Shown here in pieces: positions 46,020 through 58,725 of a stretch of 64,000 nucleotides of DNA. Where the stretch lies: NCBI RefSeq assembly GCF_918797505.1, contig NC_092799.1, positions 25,544,382 to 25,608,381 on the forward strand, read 5' to 3'. Source of the DNA: Bemisia tabaci (Eukaryota > Arthropoda > Insecta > Hemiptera > Aleyrodidae). How positions within the stretch are numbered: the first letter of the stretch is position 1; every line of letters begins with the position of its first letter. The translations under genes were made by a program, and so were the position numbers. The notes beneath the pieces are model-generated. The model was not told the origin of the DNA. It worked only from the letters and a program-made list of their open reading frames with translations, and made no database searches.

Positions 46020-46475
46020 GCCTTCGATGAAACACAGTTACGTAAGGTTAAGGATATATTAAAGTTACCACAAAACTCCAAAATAAAAACTAAAGCAAAA
46101 CGTTTAAAAAACAAAAAGGCTGCAATTTTTAATAAAATTAATCCGAAATGAGATGATCAATGTCTGAAATTTTCTGCAGATTTTTCGCACACATCTCTCC
46201 TAACCTAACTTTCGCATGCATTGTAATTACATAAAAAGAGGCTGGCAACATCGCCCTCCTGTCTGAACCTGCAGGAGGAAAACCTTCGGGGAGGGAAGTT
46301 GGGAGGGAGGGGTGGAGGAATTCCTTGTTTTGATTTTTGTCTAGGTTAGAATCATAGATTGGCGATGTGCTTTCACTGCTTTTAGTATCTTAAATCTTAT
46401 TCCGGATCAACTCATTTTTTAGCTGCAGCCGATTTCAGTTTTCTACACCATCAGATTGCATCATTACAGCCAGCC
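46020..46475. promoter_or_regulatory. Shared divergent promoter region
   Basis: Only 456 bp separate the two opposite start codons. The segment has a G-rich run (GGGAGGGAAGTTGGGAGGGA near 46290) and two inverted AACCTA/TAGGTTA motifs. No TATA box is convincing. The start of each transcript is not visible. Confidence 0.5.
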
Positions 46476-49400
46476 ATGTCCACCAGCAAGGCACAAAATA
46501 AGTTGATGAGAGCCCTCGAGCAGAGCCTGCTGGCTTGTGCAAAAAATGACTCTTCGGGAGCTAGGTATGTTGAATTTTTCTTTTCATTCTCTTTTCTTTA
46601 TCCCCCAGGTGTTTTCCTGTATTGCTCCGTTTAGGAGGACCGCATGAACCTTTTCCTCTTCAACGCCTGTGCACCAATGTGCACAGTAACTCTTTCATTT
46701 ATGAGGGCCTTTTTTTTATGCGGATTGCCGTGGAACGCGATGAATCGCGATGAACATCGGTATTTTTTTATTCCATTCCTCAGCCGTGATCTAAGCGTTC
46801 CAAGTGGATCAGGGTGGAACGCTGGATCGCTCTTCCAAGGTGGGGCGAGCTCGCAATCCAATGTGATCCTAACCTAATGCGAAGAACTTCCCGTCCTCAA
46901 GCAATCGAAACAATGACAAATCAAACCAAATTCCAAGTTTGGATTTTTTTATCACTTGGAACACTTTGGATTGGTCCGGATCGCTCAGGATTCCGATCCA
47001 GTGCGTTCCACTACGATCCACCCTGTTCCGCGATAAAAAAAAAGCCCTATAGATGTAGAGCTCATGGCAGAACTAATTGGTCGACTTGAAGAGTGTGTTG
47101 AATGAATGACATCTGCTTTTTTGCATTGAAATTTAATGCACTAATCCAGGCAAAAGAGGAGAACCCAAGTCAGGGTTTGTATCGAACTACTTCTTTGACT
47201 TTCAAAGTTTTTCGTAAGATCTGGTGTCTCTCTTCAGGCATCAAAATTTTGAATACTATGTCTCTCCTCTCATGGCTCTGAAGCCCGATTCAGGTGGTCA
47301 AACTTTTCTCCTGCTTTTGTTGGATGACAACTGGACTGTGTGATACTGAAACGAGGACTCAATAATCGGATGTTAAAGTTCCACAGAAACACGAACCTAA
47401 TGTTAGGGGTATTCAAACGAATTCTTGCCAGAACGCTATTGGTATTGTCTTAAACCGATATTGGCAGCAGTACCAACAGTGGCGATGATATCGTTAATAG
47501 CCGGCCTAATCGGAGGTTTGAGAGCTCGCACTCAATGTATTGTTGCCCCGTGTGTCAGATTGTCAAGATTGCCTGGCACGGCGGCGCGTATAATAGATGT
47601 ACACATGGCAACAGCTTACAGCTCTGAAAACTCAGATGGCAATCGGTAAGAGCGCTTTTATCGTAACTTTTTCTCAACGGAACTGTGTTGGTAGCTTACC
47701 GACAACTGACAAAACAGCCCTACCTGATGTCACCCGCAGCTTTCCATGCATCCAATCAGCATTGCAAGTGGAATCAAAACCTCAGTTAAATTTTGAACTG
47801 CATTTGTGTGCAAGAAGCTGACGAAAGTAACGAAATGCTGATGTCGGGCACAACAACGATATTACATGGCAGCATTTCAAGTTTTTTCTTTCAACTTTCC
47901 ATGCAACTTTTTGTCCGCTCTTGTCAGATTACCAGTTGCACTGTCTGATTTGGGCTCAACTTAAGGTGCACTGTTGAAGTAAACTTGTCCAATTCCGTTT
48001 GGTTCTCCCGTTTTCAAACGCAACCCAACGATCCCATCGACCTCATACAACATCAAATTGTATTTGCATACAATTCTCAGTTCAAGAAGTAATAATAGTA
48101 TCTTTAACAAAGAAATGCTCTGTTCCACTTTCTTGAAGTTAAAATAGAAATGGAGTTCTTGTGAACATGTACATTTATCAGTGAAGAAAAAATTCATCAT
48201 TTTCAGAAATTTGGACACACCAGGAGTTTTGATGAAGAGGTTCAGGTAAATGGAAAGGTTAAGAATTATTTTGCTTCCCTGGATATTTCAAAATTTATGC
48301 TTAACGATAACCCTGTGTGATTGTCGCCTGTTCTTTTTTTTAGTGGTGCCACAAAACGGGAATTGGCTGGACTGGGGCATTTACTCAAAAAGAAAGATCT
48401 GTAAGTATAGTTTTCATTATAACTGCGCATTTTTTTCACAGCAAGTGCCAACCAATGCCGCCGTGCTAAGGAAGAATGCCTTATGAACATTCGAGAGTTG
48501 CCAAATTTCTTTCGATACAATGTTTATTTTTAGGAAAGTCATTAATATTTCTCCCTTAAATTTTTAGAATCTATAGGTAAAATTGCATGCTAAATTATCT
48601 GAAAAATTAGATTTACCAGGAAATTTGCGTTTTATCATAGGAACCATGCCTGAAGGTTCATATGACGTTCTTCCTTAGCATGGCAGAATGGTACCACTGC
48701 TCACTGAGCATTAAAAACTCTTACGAAAATGATATGCTTCTGCTGTATGATGATATAACTACTTAAATTACATTAAATCTTAACGAAGTAATTCAGATGC
48801 TGCTTTCTCTCTTCCATGTAAATATCAAAGGCAATTGGCAACGACCCAACGCAAGTGTCAACAGCAAACTGCATGGAAGTTACTTCAAAAGAATGTTAAA
48901 TGGCCAAATTCTCTTTGCAAATATTGAAAAAATCTACCCTCTCTTGTAGTTTCTTGATGTCAAGTATCACGAAAAATCATTTATAAATATGTGATTATTC
49001 AATGGACAGCACTTATTTAATTAAAAGCTTGCAGTTTGTAAAATGAACAAAATTTTTTGTTGTAGTTTTAAGCCCTATTATACATCCACTTCTATATTCA
49101 CTGCTGATTTTTCTGGTATTAGATGGGCTGTTTTTTCCCTCTGTGCAGTGGGAGATAGCATTGACAACTGTGGCACATACTACTGAACGCAGAATTTTAG
49201 AGCATGCCTCCACTGAGATGGACTGTGTTTTTCTAATTCTCTACCGTAAGGCGCACTGGAAGTCAGAGGCACTATGAGTGATCCCTGATTTCATTGCAAC
49301 AATAGAACAATACAGACCGGCTACCACCAGATAGCCTTGTTCCTCCTTCACTCTGTTATCCTGAAGGGACAGACACAGACAGGGTATCGCTGTGAAAATT

Positions 49401-49998
49401 TCATTAACTATTCCTTGGTTAACTCATGTATTGTTTTTAATTTTATTTTCTCTTCCTTTCTTAGCAGTAAACAGAAAAGACCCGATCAACAACTGTACAC
49501 GGTCCTAAAAGCCAAAAAAGACAAGGAGGAAAGCTATATCAGGTACTTACATTTTGTTGTACCAGTACTTTTACACTTTGAATCTTAGTATTTTTAGTGC
49601 ACTCAGAGTAAGATTGAAATTGGCAAACAAATTGATGGGCACAGGGTATTAGGGTATTCAGATTGAGACAGAAGGGGAAAGTACTGAAGATGATTTAAAT
49701 CTCATTTTGCAGTGAGGAACCACTATTTCTGGCTCATTTTAGAAGCAAAATATATGCCATTGGTTTTCCGTTGCAGAAAGGTGCTTTTATGCCAGAGATA
49801 GTTGTTCCTTTTTGCAAAATGTAATCCATTTGCAATAGTGAGGGACAAGTCTGAATCCTGAACTAATAAAAAAATCCCCTCAACAGCTATGATCCCGAAG
49901 GCACTAAGTAAAATGTTAAGCAGCTCTTCCTGAAAGTACGGTCTTGAGCTGCAAACTTCAGTCATCATAACTACAGTTTGATTCAATATCATTAATTT

Positions 49999-50038
<40 letters not shown>

Positions 50039-53000
50039 GGAGAAGTCAAAACTTTATCGCTAGCGGCTGTAGGAAGGTTTTCTGGTTACTTTTTGGTCCT
50101 TCTTGTGTATCAGAATCCAGTGGATATTGTAGAGAGGTGAATGGTTGTAGCTAGCAATTTTTGAGGGAGGGGGACTATCTTCTCATTTTATGGTAGTGTT
50201 AAGTGACAACATTTGGTCCAAACTTTTTTTAGACAAAAGTTTTGGGCGGTGGCTGAAAGTAAAATGAAAGGTAATTCATAACAGTGGCCTTGAAGCAAAT
50301 GTTGAATTACATCAAACCGTCTTATTCAAATAGAGAGAAAGAGAGACTGAGACACATGAATTCTCTTTTTCCCAAAATATACTTAGTGCACCTTGTCCAA
50401 TCATGAAGAGTGAAAATAATTGTGTCTGAACTTTAGAGTCTAAATGAAATTTTATAAAACTTCATGCTTAATCATATCTCGCTGAAAGGTGTATCTTCAT
50501 TTTCCATGAAATTTCAACGATTTTTCAGAGGCTGTAGATGACACCATCAAATATTGTCTGAGAATTTGACAAGAAACTTCAAAATTTGTCTCTGTAATTT
50601 TATTGTTTCCACAAGGTTTATAATGTATGTGCTGAGTCCATTGTAGAGGTTTTAAAAAATTTCATGAAATCTTTCTAAACGGATTGAAACAAATATCAAA
50701 TACATATATAATTGAAAACTTACACTTGTCAAATCATTATAATGCTGCACAGCTGTAGAGAAACACTTAAATAACCTGAGACCCTTGCAGACAGCACTGC
50801 CATAATAAAAAAGATTTTATGAACTACAATGATGAACAAAGCGGTATGAGCACCAGCAGAAGGTATAGGCTTTGCAGCGAAACCAAATATCATTTTGAAA
50901 AAAAACCATTATAAAGGCCATAAATACTGGATGATAAAAAGCAAACAGCATATCCATCACATCACTAATATAAAAGATTTTAAGTTTAAATATGCAACAG
51001 TTTACATTACCGAAGAACAGAAATAATTAATCCATTCAACATTCAACTAAGCCTTATCTTAATGATAACTTAGTTCAGATTAGATTAGGCGTTCACTCTG
51101 GTCACAGTTCCTGGCCATGATAAATACAGGAGAGATCACTTTTTTGAGAATCTGAAGACAAGCTGTTTTATATCTTCCTAAACTCTGTTGTTTCATAGGA
51201 GCTATAGTGTTCTTTATTTTATACCATTTCTCTCTTCATGGATTCTGAACTATTTATTTGATTTTATATCAGTTTAATGATCAAGAATTTTATTCTGAGG
51301 ATGAAGTTTACCTGTACGAATTTTTCATTGCATGTAGTATCTATTGTTTTTATTGCAACAGAGAAATTCCGATGGACCGGTGGCAGTGATAAGAATAAAT
51401 TCAAACTCTAAGTTTAATTATGTGGGTTTTTGATTTGTTGTGGACTTTCAATTTTTCAAAATCAATTTAATCGGACCTCGAGCTGAGCCAAAAAGCTCAT
51501 AAGCTGCAATTTATTCTTCTCTCTACTTTGAGGCAGTGTTGTTCAACATTTTTTTTTCTTTCAGCATGCCTAGCAAAAAATCTGAAGTTGAATGCACAAA
51601 GAAAGAAGTTAAGAAATCTAAGCGGACGCCAGTGGACATATCTGCCTTGCCAGTTCCAAGTTACAGTGCATCATCTTACTCATATCCTGCCCGTACGCAA
51701 ACAAAACCTGCTCCAGCTCCTGCCCCTCGTAAGTCACTTCTAAATGCTAGTCAATAATTCGTCCAAATTTACACAATTCATTGAGCAGCTATTCCAGTAA
51801 GTTAATTGCACTCTCTACTTTTCAACAGTGGTGATTTTGCAAGTTGGCAACACTGTTTGTGTTTCATTCAATGCCGTAAAAAGTATTGATTTCAGGCAGA
51901 GACAAGAGACCCTCCACTGGCCTCCTAGCGACAGGTGGAAGCTTTTACTTTCAGGGTTTCAACAATTCTTTATGGACAATTATTAGGGAGCAACGGTCAT
52001 CACCCTAATTTTGGCTGTTGACCTACCTACATGGTCGATGATGAGCTTCGGGTGACGTCATGAGCCAAACAAGTTTCCCAAACGTCGGTCATTTTCGGCT
52101 TGTTTGCCAAACGAAACTGCCAACACGTAGTTAAACATCAACCATGTAGGTAAGTCAACAGTAGAATGCTGAAGCCCTGAAAGTAAAAGCTTCCACAATG
52201 GCCAAGATACTAGTGGAGGGTCTCTTGTCTCTGATTTCAGGTGAGGCGAGCTGCCTCACCAAGAATCGCTTGTTTTACATAAGCCTGTGTCACACTGTCA
52301 AAGCTAGCCATCAAAATATCAAGGTCAGGTGTTGTGATTGGCTTATTCGATGACTTGGACCAATCACAGCACTTGACCTTGACATTTTGATGGAGTATTT
52401 TGGTAGTGTGACACAGGCTATACATTTAAATGGAGGGAAAACGGTGTTGCCAACTTCTAAGAATCGGCTCTACTTTTCAAACTTGTAACAATATAAAATT
52501 AGTAATGAAGCTCATTTAAAAAAAGACCTCGTGCCAAGTCCGTGCTCAGCCCAATTTCTTTTCTGTTTTGGGATTGTTCATTCTTGAATTACTTGCTCAT
52601 GAAGAGAGTAGAGGTAGCTGAAGTGCAAGATCCTTTTGGAAACTGTATGAAGTTTTGAGGAAACTTGAACACTTGAGAGGATAAATATTTTTTCAAGTAA
52701 AGAGCCCTGCACCTCGGTGGCAGAAGCTCACTGGCACTTGGTTCATTTTAATGAAATTTAAGAAGTTGTGTCAGGGTTGCCATAGTCAGGGAATACCGAG
52801 AAATGTCAGGGAAATTTATAGAGTCAGGGAAAAAAATGAAAATGATAAAAGTGTTAGTGAAAAATTGTTAAGTCACCCTTTGATTTCTAGAATGGGCTTG
52901 ACAACAAATCTCACCCAAAAACTTTTTCAAATTATGTTTTTTCAATCATCTGGCACAATCACAATTGTAAGGAAATTTTAGCAAAATGCATCAAGGAAAT

Positions 53001-56000
53001 CAGGGCAAATTCATGTCTGCCAGGGCTTTCTGCCAGGGAAATTCATCTTCTAAATTCTGTGGCAACTCTGAGTTATCATCAAGTTCATCATTAGGCTGAA
53101 GGCGAATGGCCAAAAAGGCGATATGGTATAGTAAGAGCTGAGATGTTCGCAACTGAACATACGTATTAAAGAAGGAGTGGGGAAGCTAAAGCAGGAAGGA
53201 TGGCAGGGCAGAAAAGGCTTGAGATTAACAGGCTGTGGTGTGATGCGACACCTTTTATTTTCAGATAGCTGCTCAAACCACCGCTCAAATTTGAAACTTG
53301 ATCAACAGATGCGGAGGAAAAGAAATGGTACATAGTTTGTACAAGCTGAGCTCATAGGTAACTGCGAGTGAGGTCCAGGCAAGGACAGAAATTAGTGGGC
53401 ATGGTCGTTCCTTAAATATCTGCGCTCCTTCTCTACTGAATCACCAAATTTCTTACTTTGACCCAAAGTTGAACTTTATGATTACTTATTAAAGTTTCAT
53501 CAAAGTGCACCGAGAGCCAGTAAACCCCCACTGGTGTGCAGGGTGTTTTTTGAACTTACAGCCAAGTTTTTTTTTTAATCTGAAAAAGTTGAATTATTTA
53601 AGTTCATATTAGGCTAACATCACTTGCTTCAGCTTAAGAATTAAAAATGACGGGGAAATCATTTTTTAAGTTGAAGCTGAAACTTCAGAAGTACAAGTTT
53701 TAGATGCTGATAATCAAGTAAATCTTCGATGCCTTCAGGAACAAACAAGACTTTTCTCCAGTTGCCTTTCATGAAGACACCGAAATAATTGATTGAATAA
53801 TCCATTAATTCGACTCTTGCCACAGCTAGTTTAACTCGTACACAACAAAATAATTTATCTATTCAGTGTCATAATCTTCTTTCTTTCTTATATTTTGTTG
53901 AAATTCTAGCGCCACCAGTGAATCAGTGGAATGTAAGAACTGGTGCAGATTTATTCGTAAATCCGACATCCAGACTTTTCTCATCCGGTCTGGATTTTGA
54001 GGATGAGATGGAATTAGTTCTTGCGGAGAGCAGGAGAATAGCAGAACAGGAAGATAGACTCCGCTCGATGTATTATGAGCAGCATTTAGCATCCCAGGTC
54101 CTAGAACAGCAGCCTCAGTACTATGAAGCTCCTCCCAAAGAGTGAGTTCTGACAGTTACTTCAGTTAACTTTCTTTGAATCTCATTTATTACGCAGGGCC
54201 GGACTGGCTAAGGCAGCTAGGCAGCGATCGCTGCCTAAGAATTGTCGGCTCAGGGGCCCCCTCGGGGCCCCTGAGCCGACAATTCCTGAATTTATTCTTC
54301 AATAAATGAAATGAATCCATGAAAAGGTGAAAAATCCTTGAATTTATTCTTCAATAAATGAAGTGAATCCTTGAAAAACCCTCGTTTTTTCCAATCCTTG
54401 AGGGTTTAACTCATAATACCTTCTCTGAGGCCCCTACGGCCGGAAAAAGGTAACCTCAGGGGCCCCTGAAAAGATGCCAGCAAGGGCCCCTCAGCGATCG
54501 AAAAATATGAGCTTCAAGGGCCCTGGAGCGGCCCTCGAAGCTATATTTTCCCAGCCTCTAAGGGTTTTTTACTTTGAACAGCATGACTCTTTCTCTGAGA
54601 CCCCTATAGCCCGAAGAAAGTCACTTCTGGGGCCCTTGAAAAGATGTCAGCAGAGGCCCCTGACCCTGGGCTCAAAAAAAGAGTTTCACTTTCAGGGGCC
54701 CTTCCGGGTCTCGAAAGCTCTTTTTTCCGGTCTTTGAAGGTTACTCACTTTAAAATGACTTCTTTTTTGAGGCGCCCCTACTGGTCCTGCAGCCGGGAGA
54801 AGGTAACTTCAGGGACGGGGCCTCTGTGAAGATACCAGCAGAGGCCCCTGCGTAAAGTTTGAGGAGGTTATGTGCTTCTTTATCAACAAGAGGAATCGCC
54901 GAATTTTTCAAAAAATATCTGAAAAATAGGTGACATTTTCGGAGGCGCTTTTCATTAAATTTCAATGCGGAAAGAGTCTAAACTTCTATTTTCAGGGGTT
55001 AAATTTTCAAAATTTTCCGGGGGAGGACCCCTGGACCCCCCTCCATCCCGGGGGACGACCCCCCAGACCCCCCATAGGGGCCCAGTTTTTACGTCAGGGG
55101 CCCCAAAATCCTAGTAGCTGCCTAACTTTTTTTACGCCAGTCCGACTCTGTTATTACGTTCATGTTTTTTTTTTTTTTTTACCGAGTTTTGAGTAGTGTC
55201 CCTCCTTCACCTAGTGTTTTTTTATTAATTGACCACTCGACAAGGTATGAATTTAAGCATTCTGATACATGTTTCCTCTTCAAAACTTCATGTAGAATAC
55301 AATTTGTGCCATGAAAATAATTGAAATTAGCTCCAAACCAAGATAACAATGGTTTAATTTAAGTAGAATTTGTTTTTAAAAAATTGGTTTCCACGACCCA
55401 AAAAAAAAAAAATAAAATAAACAAAAGTTCACCAAAATCAAATCACGCACTTTAACGGTTTTTGCTGGCTTCTCAATAAGCAGTGTTCCTTCCTCACCCA
55501 GTGTTTTTCTAAGTGTAAACAACTTTGAATCGCTGAGTCTAAGTGCTGAGATTGAGGATGTCATATTTTCATACTGTAGAGACTGTCACTGTAATTTTAA
55601 AGGTGCGATTAAATTTTAGAAGATTTTTGTTTTCCTATGAGCAGGAAGTTTGAATTCATGCATCAAAAAACGTTAAATTTTCTTTTATTCTGAATTCATG
55701 ATTTGTTGATTCAATATCTAGACAATAGCCTTTTTTGGCTTTCTAAGAAACAGAACAAAATATTATGACGGAGCACCAATATTTGAAAGATGATAATTGA
55801 AACGGAACACAGAAGCTATTGCTCTCTTTTTTTAATTTCTTAATCCAGTGATACTTAGTGAGATTAAGGTCAAACAAAGCAGATTTACTTAAGATAAATG
55901 GGCGTATTTTGTCCTACAAAGGAGACAAATGTTTCCTTAGAAAAGTTCGTCGGCATACAGTTTATGTTTTTATGTATGTTTGACTGCAAAATTTAAAAAC

Positions 56001-58725
56001 TACCTTTGTTTTTTCCTAGCATGCATCTTCTATAAAAGTCTATTCAGTTTTCTATAAAATCCTATTTATTCAGGGAATTCCTAGTTTTCAGGGAATATTT
56101 CGATTTCTCAGAAATTATTGCAAGAAGTTATTGGCCCTTTTGAATTCAGCACTAAAAATCCGTTGAGTATCATCTCTCATTTAAAAAATATGCATTATTA
56201 TTGTTATTTATTTTCATGGATTTTCCAATCGCAACTATTTTCCTTGTTTGTTTTCTTTCAGTGTACCGTTCAGCAGCAGAAATGATGCCTCCATTTTTTA
56301 TGATGACTCTGAAGATACAAACCGTGATATCTATGCGGATAGCAACAATGACTCTGGTGATGAATGGCAGCCAGTACTGAATAAGAGTTCTACGAAGGCT
56401 CGGGAGTCTCTAAAGAGCTGCGCTAAAAGCGAAAAGAAGATCAGAGAAAGTTCTACAGGCACTAAAGTAGAAGAATCCAAAGTCTCTGTTTCCACGGGTG
56501 CTGTGCCAAAAGCGAAGTCCAAAAGCAAGAAGTCTAAAAAGGAATCTAAGAAAGAAGTAGACTTTGCCACCATCGTAGAAACAAAACTTAGCGAGCCCCA
56601 ATATCCTCCCAAAGAGCAGAGGGTAAAGAAGTCCAAATCTAGTCAGAAATCGAGGAACACTAATTCAGCTGAAACTAGACTTCATAATTTAGGAATCGAC
56701 AATGACTTCGGCTGTTATGAAACTGAAACATGCCAGATGAATTCCATTGAATGTCGCAGTCTATTAGAAACCCACCAGGAAGATAGTGAATTTGACCATC
56801 CTGTTGAGCATCATGAGGAGGAACACTACAATAGTGATGATAATCGTCCCTCTGAACATTATTTTGAAGATTATGAGGAGAAACACTACAACAGTGATGA
56901 CAATCATCCCTCTGAACATTATGTTGAAGATTATGAGGACGAACCATACGATTCTGAAGCTGAGGCAGAGATCAGTGATGAAATTGAGCAGGATCATGAA
57001 TTCAGAACTTCACCAGAACCTACACTATTAGATAATGAAGAGGATTGTTTTTCAGAAATTGAAACTGAAAATTATGATTTTTATCCAGAAACAAGTCATG
57101 TTCCAGTTGTAACAAGGGAATCTCACCCAGAGTTGTTTGACCCTGACAATTTCATAGACTATTTTGGCTCTTCAAAGGACGATGAGTTTTTACCGTTTTT
57201 GAAGAATCTTCCTGCACCCATCATAAAACCTGCATGTAAATTTTATCAAGATAATCCACCTCGTCCCAAAATAGCTGTCAGTAAACTCAGAGACATCTTG
57301 CAGACCGTCCAAGGTGCAGAATCCTCAGAAAGCCGTCGTAACGACTGTGTCTCTGAAGAGCAAAAAGATGAAAGTTCCTCATCTGGAAATATTGTAGATA
57401 ATGAAAAAGATCTCAGCAAAAGGCCCCGTTTGCCTGGATCTGGTCGGTTAAAAATCCCATCAAGGTCTTTTAAACCATCCAACAACCAAATCTCAAACGC
57501 TGAAAAACTGCAACGTATTTTGAGCGGCACGGAGGGAGACGAGTTGGCTGAAAATGCAGCTTCTGTTGCGCCTGACAAAACTGATTCCTCAAAGTTTTCT
57601 CCATTGTTAGAGCCAATTTATGAGGGAAAGGGTGCTTCATCAATTGAATCAAATCAAGGCTTAAATAGTCATCACTTGCCTGAGCAAAATCCCGTACAAG
57701 CATTAGATCTCCCTGAAAGCTTGATTAAAGCTCTAGCTGAGGAAATTAAAAAATTAAACCTTCCAGATTCCCCTGATTTACATAAAAATATACAGCAGAT
57801 AGTAGAGATATCCCTAAAAGATCCGTCATCGTCTTTGTCAAAACTGCTTGCAGCTCAGCAGGCGGCCAAAATTAATGGTGAGCTACCCGCTGAAACAGGT
57901 GTGACAGCCGAGTTGCACAATAACCCTCCTACTGTTAACAGTAGTATTCATTCATTGCCTTCTAATTCAGGTTCTAGTGATTCTTTACCAAGCGCAGACC
58001 AAATTACTGATTCACGTAACTCAAAGCATCATATTAATAACTCAATATTTCAAAAAACTCCACAACTTTCAAATAATTCATGTAATCATCCTTACAGCCA
58101 GATGACATTAAATGGTGGCATGGAAATGTCCTCTTATGAAATTGTTAACAATCAGACTACTGCTAGTCACTCTGATCAGTGGTCTCCGCAAGATGTTCCT
58201 ACCAATTGTGCAGTTCCCTCTATTTCCAAACATAATTACTTCAGTGGAAATTCAGAAATGACTTCAACTCTAAGTGAAGAGGCAATAGTTCATATTTTAA
58301 AGCAAACAGTAGTATCTGTAGCAGGAGACAGTGGTATCGTTTTTGTAAACAGTGTTGATTTTACAAATATGCTCCCTATATTAGTTAAAACCATCCAGAA
58401 CCAAGTTAGTAACTGCGCGGACCAAGAGCTCTTTGTTCAGTCATTTGCCCGTGAATTTATTTTCTCCTCTGGAGTTTTTAGTCGGACTCAGCCACCTCCA
58501 GGTTTTAATGCTCAAACTATGGATGGACAAACTACTGGCAGTCTACCACATTCAAACATTCCAGATCATATAAATTCAACCATGTACACCAGCACACCCA
58601 GTGCTCTAGGAGCTCCTTATGTCGTTAATGCAGGACAAAACAATATGCCCAGGGACTATTATCCACCTGGCCTCTCAGTTCCTAGTGCAATGTACAACCA
58701 ATTTTACACCAACATCAATACATAG
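46476..58725 (+). CDS. Large disordered acidic/Ser-rich protein, unknown family
   Basis: Five exons (46476-46564, 49465-49542, 51565-51728, 53910-54141, 56262-58725) join in frame to 1008 residues and TAG. The N-terminus (MSTSKAQNKLMRALEQSLLA) may form a helix; next come QQLYTVLKAKKDKEESYI and a Pro/Ala run (KPAPAPAP). Exon 4 holds a likely helix, DEMELVLAESRRIAEQEDRL, with YYEQHLASQ. Exon 5 is mostly disordered: a Lys/Ser patch near 273-288 (KSKSKKSKKESKKE); an acidic repeat near 370-420 with HYNSDDN(R/H)PSEHY(F/V)EDYE in two and a half copies; a Lys/Arg patch (RPRLPGSGRLKIPSRSFK); ALDLPESLIKALAEEIKKLN; and a possible folded segment with AIVHILKQTVVSVAGD...NMLPILVKTI and FAREFIFSSG before a Pro/Tyr/Asn-rich tail. 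I do not recognise the family. Codon use is that of a real gene and splice phases all fit. Introns 1 to 4 carry most of the MITEs listed here. Confidence 0.85.
46704..47048. mobile_element. MITE with AGGGC-T8 ends
   Basis: AGGGCCTTTTTTTTATGCGG at the left matches the inverse of the right end (AGGGCTTTTTTTTTATCGCG). Inside, GGAACGC and GGATCG motifs are repeated in both orientations. No clear target duplication. Confidence 0.65.
48460..48684. mobile_element. MITE copy, TIR with GCTAAGGAAGAA
   Basis: GCCGTGCTAAGGAAGAATGC at the left matches the inverse of the right end, GCCATGCTAAGGAAGAACGT. The interior ACATTCGAGAGTTGCCAAAT is shared with 23481-23730. Located in intron 1 of the large disordered-protein gene. 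Confidence 0.8.
50000..50036 (-). mobile_element. Poly(T) tract, likely tail of a minus-strand retroposon
   Basis: 37 T residues followed by ACGGAGAAGTCAAAACTTTA. On the minus strand this is a sequence ending in a long poly(A). The element upstream of the tail is not recognised and its 5' end is undefined. Confidence 0.4.
51897..52233. mobile_element. hAT-type MITE with perfect 8-bp target duplication
   Basis: Terminal repeats CAGAGACAAGAGACCCTCCA (left) and the identical inverse on the right; the match extends, with gaps, about 60 bp (GGAAGCTTTTACTTTCAGGG). The flanks carry the direct repeat ATTTCAGG (51889-51896 and 52234-52241). The size (337 bp), CA...TG ends and 8-bp duplication fit hAT. 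Lies in intron 3 of the disordered-protein gene. Confidence 0.9.
52281..52420. mobile_element. Palindromic MITE, AGCCTGTGTCACACT ends
   Basis: AGCCTGTGTCACACTGTCAA on the left is mirrored by AGTGTGACACAGGCT on the right; ATCAAAAT.TCAAGGTCA and TGTGATTGG pair further in, leaving a short loop near 52350. It is only 47 bp from the preceding MITE. Confidence 0.8.
52772..53070. mobile_element. MITE with CAGGGTTGCCA ends
   Basis: Left CAGGGTTGCCATAGTCAGGG, right end inverse CAGAGTTGCCACAG. Internal CAGGGAA motifs recur. Flanks AGTTGTGT and AGTTATCA share only four bases, so the target duplication is decayed or absent. A related copy is at 34010-34278. Confidence 0.7.
54194..55150. mobile_element. 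hAT element (non-autonomous) with 8-bp target duplication
   Basis: Begins CAGGGCCGGACTGGC and ends with the inverse GCCAGTCCGACTCTG. A perfect direct repeat TTATTACG flanks it (54186-54193, 55151-55158). The 957-bp body holds about three diverged 170-bp tandem units, each with GAGGCCCCTA, a GGTAAC/GTCACTTC segment, CAGGGGCCC and GA(A/T)GATGCCAGCA-like sequence, and two copies of a TTTATTCTTCAATAAATGAA unit. No transposase. It is in intron 4 of the disordered-protein gene. Confidence 0.9.
55228..55690. mobile_element. MITE copy 2 with ATTGACCACTCGACA end
   Basis: ATTGACCACTCGACAAGGTA at 55227 and the following AATTTAAGCATTCTGAT, GTGTTCCTTCC, GTGTAAACAAC and CCTATGAGC order match copy 1 at 16452-16989. 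The right terminus is not preserved clearly. Confidence 0.6.

Noticed and set aside
56331..56997. Minus-strand ORFs opposite exon 5 of the disordered-protein gene
   Set aside because: They are shadows of the coding repeats; the plus frame is long, spliced in phase and starts a long 3' UTR.
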